Origin: Eshraghiella sp045542375
GTDB taxonomy: Bacteria > Bacillota > Clostridia > Lachnospirales > Lachnospiraceae
Length of the DNA: 30,447 nucleotides
Assembly (NCBI GenBank): GCA_045542375.1
Contig: JAZQKW010000059.1
Location: 1-30,447, forward strand
Direction of reading: 5' to 3'
The notes beneath the pieces are model-generated. The model worked only from the letters and a program-made list of their open reading frames with translations. It searched no databases and was not told the origin of the DNA. Position 1 is the first letter of the stretch; the number at the start of each line of letters is the position of its first letter. The translations under genes were made by a program, and so were the position numbers. This document shows, in pieces, positions 1 to 6,436 of this stretch.

Positions 1-594
1 CTTTTTAAGGATATCCTTACGCTCTGTAAGTAATTCATAGCAGTACAAAAGCATATCATCAAAATCCAGAAGCTTAGTATTATTCAGATATCTTACATAA
101 TAATTATAGATATCTCTGAACACCTCCGCCGGACAGTTAAGCGAATAATAAGCACTAATATTAATACGTTCTGCTTTTACCTTGCTGATTTCTTCCTTAA
201 GGCGATGAACCGTATCCGCCATATCATTGGTCTCCGGATGGTATTTTTCAACTGCCTGTCTTATTATTCGTTCTTTTTCCTCTTCTTTCAGAATGTTGTC
301 TACAGAATAATTATATGCTGCCTTTAATATTGAAAAAAAGACAGCATGAAAAGTACCAAAAGTAACAGGCAGCTTCGACTGACACAAATTATAAAATCTG
401 GTTTGCATCTCCGTAGCTGCCGCTTTGGTAAAAGTTATTACTAATATATTTTCAGGGCGCACCTTATGCTCTTTAATGAGATTATGCACCCTGCCTGTAA
501 GAACGGTGGTCTTGCCTGAACCTGGTCCTGCAAGACACATACATACACCATCCTTAAATTCTATTGCTTTCTGTTGTGTTTTACTGAAAATCAC
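1..594 (-). CDS. UvrD/Rep-family ATP-dependent DNA helicase, N-terminal part (cut by window edge)
   Basis: The first 198 codons are present; the rest lies left of the window. Superfamily 1A helicase motifs appear in order: a Q-motif-like start (SKTQQKAIEF), Walker A AGPGSGKTT, motif Ia VITFTKAAATEM, motif Ib TFGTFHAVF, and the LLDFDDML segment that normally precedes the Walker B/DEXQ motif, which is not reached. The start is GTG at 594-592, overlapping the dnaJ TGA stop as GTGA, with an AAGGGA ribosome site inside the dnaJ end. The overlap implies translational coupling, so it would be made as the last known gene of the CIRCE-controlled operon. The family unwinds DNA 3'-5' in repair or restart. 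Whether it is PcrA, a shorter UvrD paralogue or a nuclease fusion cannot be told from this part. Confidence 0.92.
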   Translation of the reverse strand, partial: MIFSKTQQKAIEFKDGVCMCLAGPGSGKTTVLTGRVHNLIKEHKVRPENILVITFTKAAATEMQTRFYNLCQSKLPVTFGTFHAVFFSILKAAYNYSVDNILKEEEKERIIRQAVEKYHPETNDMADTVHRLKEEISKVKAERINISAYYSLNCPAEVFRDIYNYYVRYLNNTKLLDFDDMLLYCYELLTERKDILKK

Positions 595-1718
595 TTAAAC
601 AATCCCTTTTTGTTCTTCTTATCTTTCTTAGGAGCTTCTCCATTCATTGCTTCTGCAAATGCCTCAAGAGCCTCTCTCTGTTCGTCAGTAAGCTTTTCAG
701 GAACCTGTACCACAAATGTTACATAGTGGTCACCTTTTACCTGATTGTTTCTGATGCTTGGAACACCTTTTCCTCTTAATCTGACTCTTGTATCAGTCTG
801 TGTTCCTGCCTTAAGGTCATACTCCACTTCTCCATGAACAGTCTTGATACGAATTGTATTACCAAGTGCCGCATCTGTAAATGAAATCGGAACTGTAGAA
901 TAGATATTAGTTCCCTGTCTCTGATATATCGGATGTCTTGATACCGATACTTCTACTAACAGGTCTCCTCTTTCTCCACCGTTAATTCCCGGCTCTCCCT
1001 TGCCTGCTATTCTTATGGTCTGCTCATCATCAATTCCTGCAGGAACTGCGATTTTAATAGTCTTACGGCTTGAAATATAACCTGTTCCATAACAGTCAGG
1101 ACATTTATCTTTAATAATTTTTCCTTTTCCTTTACAATCAGGACATGTCTGAACATTACGAACCATACCAAATAATGACTGGGTTGTCATTACAACCTGA
1201 CCGCTGCCACCGCACTTGGTACATGAAACCGGTGTACTTCCCGGCTTGGCACCTGTTGCGTTACACTTATCGCATGGGTCCTTCATATTAAGCTCTACTT
1301 CTTTTTCACATCCAAAAATTGCTTCCTCGAAGGTCACTCTGATTCCAATTCTTACACTTGCACCCTTCTGTGGCCCATTGTAATTGCTTCTACGGCTTCT
1401 TCCACCGCCAAACAAATCTCCAAAGATATCACCGAAGATGTCGCCCATATCATTGAAATCAAATCCGCCTGCTCCCGGACCACCGCCATTTTCAAATGCC
1501 GCATGTCCAAACTGGTCATACTGCTTACGTTTCTGTGGGTCACTAAGTATTGCATAGGCCTCTGATGGTTCTTTAAACTTTGCTTCCGCTTCAGCATCTC
1601 CCGGATTGGTATCAGGGTGATATTTCTTAGCAAGTACACGATATGCTTTCTTTAAAGCAGCATCATCCGCATCTCTTGACACTCCTAAGACTTCGTAACA
1701 GTCTCTTTTCTCTGCCAT
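591..1718 (-). CDS. dnaJ: Chaperone protein DnaJ (Hsp40)
   Basis: A 375-residue type I J-protein that delivers substrates to DnaK and stimulates its ATPase. The J domain (about 1-70) holds the HPD motif at 34-36. A Gly/Phe-rich linker follows (about 75-110), then four zinc-finger CxxCxGxG-type repeats (CDKCNATG, CTKCGGSG, CPDCKGKG, CPDCYGTG), then the C-terminal substrate-binding domains. The ATG has a GGAGG site nearby. Two J-domain positions are odd: the usual D-Y-Y-E near residue 7 reads D-C-Y-E, and helix III reads KEPSEAY with a proline where the family usually has Ala or Ile. It lies 67 bases after dnaK, across a strong hairpin, and its stop overlaps the helicase start. Identity is certain; normal function of the J domain is probable. 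Confidence 0.98.
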   Translation of the reverse strand: MAEKRDCYEVLGVSRDADDAALKKAYRVLAKKYHPDTNPGDAEAEAKFKEPSEAYAILSDPQKRKQYDQFGHAAFENGGGPGAGGFDFNDMGDIFGDIFGDLFGGGRSRRSNYNGPQKGASVRIGIRVTFEEAIFGCEKEVELNMKDPCDKCNATGAKPGSTPVSCTKCGGSGQVVMTTQSLFGMVRNVQTCPDCKGKGKIIKDKCPDCYGTGYISSRKTIKIAVPAGIDDEQTIRIAGKGEPGINGGERGDLLVEVSVSRHPIYQRQGTNIYSTVPISFTDAALGNTIRIKTVHGEVEYDLKAGTQTDTRVRLRGKGVPSIRNNQVKGDHYVTFVVQVPEKLTDEQREALEAFAEAMNGEAPKKDKKNKKGLFK

Positions 1719-1748
1719 TTCAAATCCTCCAAATCATAAAACACTGTA

Positions 1749-1778
1749 AGAGTGAGGAATTATTACATTCCTCACTCT
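1749..1778 (-). promoter_or_regulatory. Perfect 12-bp hairpin between dnaK and dnaJ
   Basis: AGAGTGAGGAAT at 1749-1760 and its exact complement at 1767-1778 form a 12-bp stem with a 6-base loop, starting 7 bases after the dnaK stop. In the transcript it is followed by TACAGTGTTTTA, not a continuous U-run, so it is at best a leaky terminator. More likely it is an mRNA stability or processing element that lowers dnaJ relative to dnaK. The stem is seen directly; the role is inferred. Confidence 0.7.
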
Positions 1779-1785
1779 AAGTGAA

Positions 1786-3648
1786 TTATACTTCTCTGTA
1801 TTCTCCGTCTACTACATTGTCATCATCAGGCTGAGTATAATCTGCTTCTGCTGCACCGCCCATATCAGGACCTGCTCCTGCCTGCTGGCTCTGTTCGTAG
1901 AGTTTAGCAAAAAGTGTCTGAGCACTTGTCATTAATTTTTCCTTAGCTGCCTTGATTTCTTCAACGTCAGCTTCTGTCATTGTCTCAGGTGTTGTTCTGT
2001 CAACGATTGCCTTTAATGCGTTGAGGTCAGCTTCAACTGCTTCCTTATCGCTTGATGAAAGCTTATCTCCTGCTTCATCGAGTGCCTTCTGTGTCTGGAA
2101 TACCATTGAATCAGCTTCGTTACGAGCTTCAATGCCTTCCTTACGCTTCTTATCCTGAGCTTCGAACTCAGCAGCTTCCTTAACTGCCTTTTCGATATCC
2201 TCATCAGACATGTTAGTGCCTGAAGTAATTGTAATGTGCTGTTCCTTACCTGTTCCAAGGTCCTTAGCTGATACGTTAACGATACCGTTAGCATCGATGT
2301 CGAAGGTTACTTCGATCTGTGGAACACCTCTTCTTGCAGGTGGAATTCCATCAAGTCTGAACTGTCCAAGTGACTTGTTATCCTTAGCGAACTGTCTTTC
2401 ACCCTGAAGTACGTTAACATCTACTGCTGTCTGGTTATCTGCTGCTGTAGAGAATACCTGACTCTTCTTAGTAGGAATTGTAGTATTTCTCTCAATAAGC
2501 TTAGTTGCGATTCCACCCATTGTCTCGATTGAAAGTGAAAGTGGTGTTACGTCAAGAAGAAGAATGTCTCCTGCACCTGCGTCACCTGCTAACTTACCAC
2601 CCTGAATTGAAGCACCTACTGCTACACATTCATCAGGGTTAAGGCTCTTGTTAGGTTCCTTACCTGTTAACTGTTTAACCTTTTCCTGTACGCATGGAAC
2701 TCTTGTTGAACCACCAACTAAGAGAATCTTAGAAATCTCTGAGTAGTTAAGTCCTGCATCCTTCATAGCGTTCTGAACAGGGATTGCTGTTCTCTCAACA
2801 AGGCTGTGTACTAATTCTTCAAATTTAGCTCTTGTTAAGTTCATATCAAAATGCTTTGGTCCATCAGCTGTTGCTGTGATGAATGGAAGGTTAATATTAG
2901 TTGTTGAAGCTGATGAAAGTTCTTTCTTAGCCTTTTCAGCGGCTTCTTTAAGTCTCTGAAGAGCCATCTTATCTGTTGAAAGGTCAACACCTTCAGCCTT
3001 CTTAAATTCGTCTATCATCCAGTTGATAATTGCCTGGTCAAAATCATCTCCACCAAGTCTTGTATCACCGTTAGTTGCAAGTACTTCAATTACGCCATCA
3101 CCAATTTCAATGATTGAAACATCGAATGTTCCACCACCAAGATCATATACCATTACCTTCTGCTCTGTTTCATTCTCAAGACCATATGCAAGAGCTGCAG
3201 CTGTTGGCTCGTTAATAATACGCTTTACTTCAAGACCTGCAATCTTACCAGCATCCTTAGTTGCCTGACGCTGTGCGTCATTGAAATATGCTGGAACAGT
3301 AATAACTGCTTCTGTTACAGTTTCACCAAGATAGCTCTCATCATTCTTCTTAAGTTTCTGAAGAAACATTGCTGAAATTTCCTGTCGTGTGTAGTTCTTA
3401 TCATCAATTGTTACCTTATAATCTGATCCCATATGTCTCTTAATAGATGCAATTGTCTTGTCAGCATTAGTAACTGCCTGACGCTTTGCAGGATCACCTA
3501 CAAGTCTTTCTCCTGTCTTAGTAAATGCTACAACTGATGGTGTTGTTCTGATTCCTTCTGTATTAGCGATAACAACAGGCTTTCCACCTTCCATTACTGC
3601 TACACAGCTGTTAGTTGTTCCTAAATCGATTCCAATAATCTTTCCCAT
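1786..3648 (-). CDS. dnaK: Chaperone protein DnaK (Hsp70)
   Basis: A complete 620-residue Hsp70 with phosphate-1 motif GIDLGTTNS at the N-terminus, phosphate-2 VYDLGGGTFDVS, adenosine motif LLVGGSTRVP, the interdomain linker before DVTPLSL, a beta-sandwich substrate domain and a helical lid. The tail is acidic (DDDNVVDGEYREV), as in most bacterial DnaKs. The length, shorter than the 638 residues of E. coli, fits the Gram-positive form lacking a short insert in the ATPase domain. The start has an AAAGGAAA ribosome site. It works with GrpE (nucleotide exchange) and DnaJ, both encoded alongside, in cytosolic protein folding. Expression should follow HrcA control from the promoter upstream of hrcA. 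Confidence 0.99.
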   Translation of the reverse strand: MGKIIGIDLGTTNSCVAVMEGGKPVVIANTEGIRTTPSVVAFTKTGERLVGDPAKRQAVTNADKTIASIKRHMGSDYKVTIDDKNYTRQEISAMFLQKLKKNDESYLGETVTEAVITVPAYFNDAQRQATKDAGKIAGLEVKRIINEPTAAALAYGLENETEQKVMVYDLGGGTFDVSIIEIGDGVIEVLATNGDTRLGGDDFDQAIINWMIDEFKKAEGVDLSTDKMALQRLKEAAEKAKKELSSASTTNINLPFITATADGPKHFDMNLTRAKFEELVHSLVERTAIPVQNAMKDAGLNYSEISKILLVGGSTRVPCVQEKVKQLTGKEPNKSLNPDECVAVGASIQGGKLAGDAGAGDILLLDVTPLSLSIETMGGIATKLIERNTTIPTKKSQVFSTAADNQTAVDVNVLQGERQFAKDNKSLGQFRLDGIPPARRGVPQIEVTFDIDANGIVNVSAKDLGTGKEQHITITSGTNMSDEDIEKAVKEAAEFEAQDKKRKEGIEARNEADSMVFQTQKALDEAGDKLSSSDKEAVEADLNALKAIVDRTTPETMTEADVEEIKAAKEKLMTSAQTLFAKLYEQSQQAGAGPDMGGAAEADYTQPDDDNVVDGEYREV

Positions 3649-3676
3649 GATTTTATTTCCTTTCTTGTTTTACATT

Positions 3677-3713
3677 CCTTTTTGCAAGTTACGGGATTGC
3701 ACCCTTTTTGCAA
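3677..3713. repeat. Short direct repeat between grpE and dnaK
   Basis: CCTTTTTGCAA occurs at 3677-3687 and again at 3703-3713 (TTGCAAAAAGG on the transcribed strand), 15 bases apart, filling most of the grpE-dnaK spacer. The second copy abuts the grpE stop codon. The TTGCA/TGCAA ends of the right copy could also form a small hairpin. No function is evident. Confidence 0.5.
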
Positions 3714-4334
3714 TTAATTTGCTACTTTAACCATACTGTGTCTTACTACTGAATCTCTGTATGTGTATCCTTTAAGTAAGACTTCTGCAACTACATTCTC
3801 GCCTAATGTCTCATCCTCGATATGCATTACTGCATTATGGAAATCAGGATTAAATTCCTGACCCTCTGCTTCGATTTCCTTAACACCGGCTTCCTCAAGC
3901 ATCTTAGTAAGCTGCCTATATATCTTATCCATTCCATCTGCAACAGGTGTTCCCTTGTCAGCTTCCGGAATAGAAGCAAGACCTCTTTCAAAATTGTCTA
4001 CTACTGGAAGGAGCTTGTTGATAATATCCTTAGCACCTATTTCGTACATAGCTGCTTTCTCTTTCTCAGTTCTCTTTCTGAAATTATCAAATTCAGCCAT
4101 TGTTCTTCTGTACTTATCACTAAGTTCTTCTATCTGGATATCCTTCGGATCCTTCTTGTCTTTCTTATTCTTCTTGAAGAAACCTTTCTTCTCTTCATCC
4201 TCACATTCAGCATCACCTGCTTCACATTCTGTGTCTTCTGTCACTTCCTCAGTTGTATCACATTCTTCTACAACTTCTTCCACAGTTTCTTCATTCATGA
4301 TTTCTTCTTCGTTTAAGTTCTTATCTTCTGCCAC
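3714..4334 (-). CDS. grpE: Nucleotide exchange factor GrpE
   Basis: A 206-residue GrpE that releases ADP from DnaK. The first 60 residues are a poorly conserved, very acidic tail (repeated EE/EEV runs) ending in a Lys-rich patch (KKGFFKKNKKDKKD). The long dimerisation helix follows (DKYRRTMAEFDNFRKRTEKEK), then the four-helix and beta domain with GVKEIEAEGQEFNPDFHNAVMH, the family signature, and the C-terminal VLLKGYTYRDSVVRHSMVKVA. The start codon is GTG at 4334-4332 with AAAGGTGG before it. It lies between hrcA and dnaK in the usual Clostridia/Bacilli order. Confidence 0.97.
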   Translation of the reverse strand: MAEDKNLNEEEIMNEETVEEVVEECDTTEEVTEDTECEAGDAECEDEEKKGFFKKNKKDKKDPKDIQIEELSDKYRRTMAEFDNFRKRTEKEKAAMYEIGAKDIINKLLPVVDNFERGLASIPEADKGTPVADGMDKIYRQLTKMLEEAGVKEIEAEGQEFNPDFHNAVMHIEDETLGENVVAEVLLKGYTYRDSVVRHSMVKVAN

Positions 4335-4349
4335 GAACTCGCCACCTTT

Positions 4350-5396
4350 CTAATTCTTAAACGCATCATCTAACTGCGTCTTAATATTCTTCATTGTTCT
4401 TACAACCTTCTCATAGTCCATTCTCTTAGGTCCAATGATTCCGATTGTTCCCTTAGCGCCATCCTTAAGCTCATATGTTGCAGTAACAACACTGCAATCC
4501 TTCATACTCTCTACCGGCGTCTCTTCACCGATATACACCTTGATGTCACCGCTGTTATCCTCATCAAGTGAATCATTGATAAGATTAGTAAGTGTCTTCT
4601 TCTCTTCCAATGTATATATAAGCTCACTTGCCTTGGAATTATCGCTGAGTTCCGGATATTTAAGAATATTCATCGCTCCGCTTGTATATATCTGAAGGTC
4701 ATCTCCCGAGCTTGCAGTTACTGCAACAGCATCAAGGATATCACGTATCAGCATTCCATATTCACCTGCCTGAGCTGTCATCTTAGATATTATGGCAAGA
4801 TTAATTTCCTCAAGTGTAAGACCATTAACCGATGTATTAAGCAAAATATTAAGCTTAAGACATGTCTCTGTGTCAAGAGGAGTATCATTCTCAATAATGG
4901 TATTCTTGATTGTATTACCCTCAAGTACCAAAACAGCAAGTATCTTACCCTTCTCAAGCTGTGATATCTGTATGAATTTAATTGTTCTGCCCTTCTTGGC
5001 AGGTGCTGCAACCATTGTTGCATAATTGGTATTAACAGCAAGAGTCTTGGCTACATTCTGCAAGAGTTCTTCTACTCTGTCTACCTTCTCTATAAGAAGC
5101 TCTTCCTTCTTATTAAGTTCTTCTTCCCTTATATCAAGTTCCTGCTGTTTCTCTTTCATCATATCATCGATGTAGAATCTGTATCCTGCATCTGATGGAA
5201 TTCGTCCGGCAGAAGTATATGGTTGAATGATATATCCCATTTCCTCCAAATCAGACATTTCATTACGAATGGTGGCAGAGCTTAAGTTCAAATCCGTATA
5301 CTTAGATATTGTTCTTGAACCAACAGGTTCTCCGGTATCGAGATAATTACGGATTACTGCTTTAAGAATCTTAATCTTTCTCTCATTCATTTCCAT
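4350..5396 (-). CDS. hrcA: Heat-inducible transcription repressor HrcA
   Basis: HrcA represses class I heat-shock genes by binding CIRCE and needs chaperonin help to stay active. The N-terminal winged helix (NERKIKILKAVIRNYLDTGEPVGSRT..., then SSATIRNEMSDLEEMGYI and TSAGRIPSDAGYRFY) is the family signature; the rest is a GAF-like domain. I choose ATG 5396 (348 residues), 8 bases after GGGAGG; the in-frame GTG at 5405 overlaps that ribosome site and is rejected, and ATG 5390 is a little far. It is the first gene of the operon and sits right behind a perfect CIRCE, so it autoregulates. Confidence 0.97.
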   Translation of the reverse strand: MEMNERKIKILKAVIRNYLDTGEPVGSRTISKYTDLNLSSATIRNEMSDLEEMGYIIQPYTSAGRIPSDAGYRFYIDDMMKEKQQELDIREEELNKKEELLIEKVDRVEELLQNVAKTLAVNTNYATMVAAPAKKGRTIKFIQISQLEKGKILAVLVLEGNTIKNTIIENDTPLDTETCLKLNILLNTSVNGLTLEEINLAIISKMTAQAGEYGMLIRDILDAVAVTASSGDDLQIYTSGAMNILKYPELSDNSKASELIYTLEEKKTLTNLINDSLDEDNSGDIKVYIGEETPVESMKDCSVVTATYELKDGAKGTIGIIGPKRMDYEKVVRTMKNIKTQLDDAFKN

Positions 5397-5430
5397 AATG
5401 CACACCTCCCGAAACTCTTATTTAGGGTTG

Positions 5431-5457
5431 TTAGCACTCAACTTGTTCGAGTGCTAA
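5431..5457. promoter_or_regulatory. CIRCE operator (HrcA binding site)
   Basis: TTAGCACTC, nine spacer bases, then GAGTGCTAA: both 9-base arms match the consensus exactly. It lies just downstream of the predicted transcription start and 35 bases before the hrcA ATG, the standard place for HrcA repression of the whole operon. Confidence 0.97.
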
Positions 5458-5473
5458 CATTTGAACTATACTT

Positions 5474-5502
5474 AAGATAACACTACATTTTTATTTTGTC
5501 AA
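5474..5502 (-). promoter_or_regulatory. Sigma-A-type promoter of the hrcA operon
   Basis: On the minus strand TTGACA (5502-5497) and TATCTT (5479-5474) are separated by exactly 17 bases. Transcription would start near 5467, placing CIRCE at the start of the transcript. The -35 box begins only a few bases after the U-run of the pflA terminator. Confidence 0.8.
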
Positions 5503-5505
5503 CAC

Positions 5506-5546
5506 AAAAAAATAAGGAATCTACAAATATATTTTGTATGATTCCT
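5506..5546 (-). terminator. Rho-independent terminator after pflA
   Basis: In the minus-strand transcript AGGAATC pairs with GATTCCT, with an inner ACAAA/TTTGT pairing around a short AT loop, followed by TATTTTTTT. It begins about 10 bases after the pflA stop and separates the pfl genes from the hrcA promoter. Confidence 0.85.
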
Positions 5547-5555
5547 CATTTAATA

Positions 5556-6329
5556 TTATTCATATTGTTCGGTTTTCAAAATTCTCTTGGCATTGTCTAC
5601 TCTTTCCGCCGTAGGAGGATCTATATCCTCAAGCTTATACGGTAATCCCATTTTAGAATATTCCAATGCTCCAAGTGTATGATAAGGAAGTACCTCTACT
5701 TTCTTAACATTACTTAATGTCGATATAAATTCTGACAATTCTTCAAGCTGCTCATCTCTATCACTGAATGACAACTTATCTTCATGATTGTCATTTCCCG
5801 TAACAAGTACATGTCTTATCCATACATCTTTGCCTATCTCATCAAGATATCTGGCACAGTCAAGAATATTTTCAACTGAGAACCCGGTCAAAGTCTTATG
5901 ACCTTCCTTGTCTATATTCTTAATATCAAGCATTACAAGGTCTGTATACTTCATAAGCTCGTTAAACTTACTTATAAATGGCTCCTCCCTTGTAAAAGGC
6001 TGTGCAGATGTATCAAGTGTGGTATGAATATCCTTTTCCTTGGCATATTTAAAAAATTCTGTAACAAAATCAATCTGCAGTAATGGCTCACCACCACTCA
6101 CAGTGATTCCCCCATTAAGCTTTCCATTTTTCATCCAATATGTTTTATATCTGTATGCTCTTTCAAAAAGATCTTTTGCCTCCCATAATTCACCATTCTC
6201 CATATCCCATGTCTCCGGATTATGACAAAACTGGCATCTCATTCGGCATCCCTGCATAAAAACTATATACCTTACTCCCGGACCATCAACAAGTCCAAAA
6301 GTCTCCAATGAATGAACTAAACCTTTCAT
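5556..6329 (-). CDS. pflA: Pyruvate formate-lyase activating enzyme (radical SAM)
   Basis: It installs the glycyl radical on PflB, using S-adenosylmethionine and a [4Fe-4S] cluster bound by CRMRCQFC (Cys 28, 32, 35 in my numbering). The glycine-rich SAM-binding motif SGGEPLL follows. The N-terminal HSLETFGLVDGPGVRYIVFMQGC is typical of the family. I start at ATG 6329, with GAGGAG just upstream, giving 257 residues, close to the family's usual 245-260. A TTG 13 codons earlier has no ribosome site and falls next to the pflB terminator. It is downstream of its substrate gene pflB in the same direction, beyond a hairpin terminator, so it is probably expressed by read-through at a lower level. Confidence 0.96.
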   Translation of the reverse strand: MKGLVHSLETFGLVDGPGVRYIVFMQGCRMRCQFCHNPETWDMENGELWEAKDLFERAYRYKTYWMKNGKLNGGITVSGGEPLLQIDFVTEFFKYAKEKDIHTTLDTSAQPFTREEPFISKFNELMKYTDLVMLDIKNIDKEGHKTLTGFSVENILDCARYLDEIGKDVWIRHVLVTGNDNHEDKLSFSDRDEQLEELSEFISTLSNVKKVEVLPYHTLGALEYSKMGLPYKLEDIDPPTAERVDNAKRILKTEQYE

Positions 6330-6370
6330 TTTATTCTCCTCTGCTATATTAAAAGTTCTACTCTGCAAAA

Positions 6371-6410
6371 GTAAAAATAGGGGATTTTGAAATTCGCATT
6401 CAAAATCCCC
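6371..6410 (-). terminator. Hairpin terminator between pflB and pflA
   Basis: GGGGATTTTGAA (6380-6391) and its exact complement (6399-6410) give a 12-bp stem with a 7-base loop. The minus-strand transcript continues as TATTTTTAC, a short U-run. No clear promoter is seen before pflA, so the terminator is presumably leaky. Confidence 0.8.
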
Positions 6411-6436
6411 GAAAATTTAGATTGCTATATTACAAA

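Noticed and set aside
3822..4353. Long plus-strand open frames opposite grpE
   Set aside because: They are Ser/Phe/Leu-rich shadows of the acidic and Lys-rich GrpE codons, without a ribosome site or family match.
5397..5405. GTG 5405 as hrcA start
   Set aside because: It overlaps the GGGAGG ribosome site that serves ATG 5396.
6330..6368. TTG 6368 as pflA start
   Set aside because: No ribosome site and it directly follows the pflB terminator; ATG 6329 has GAGGAG upstream.
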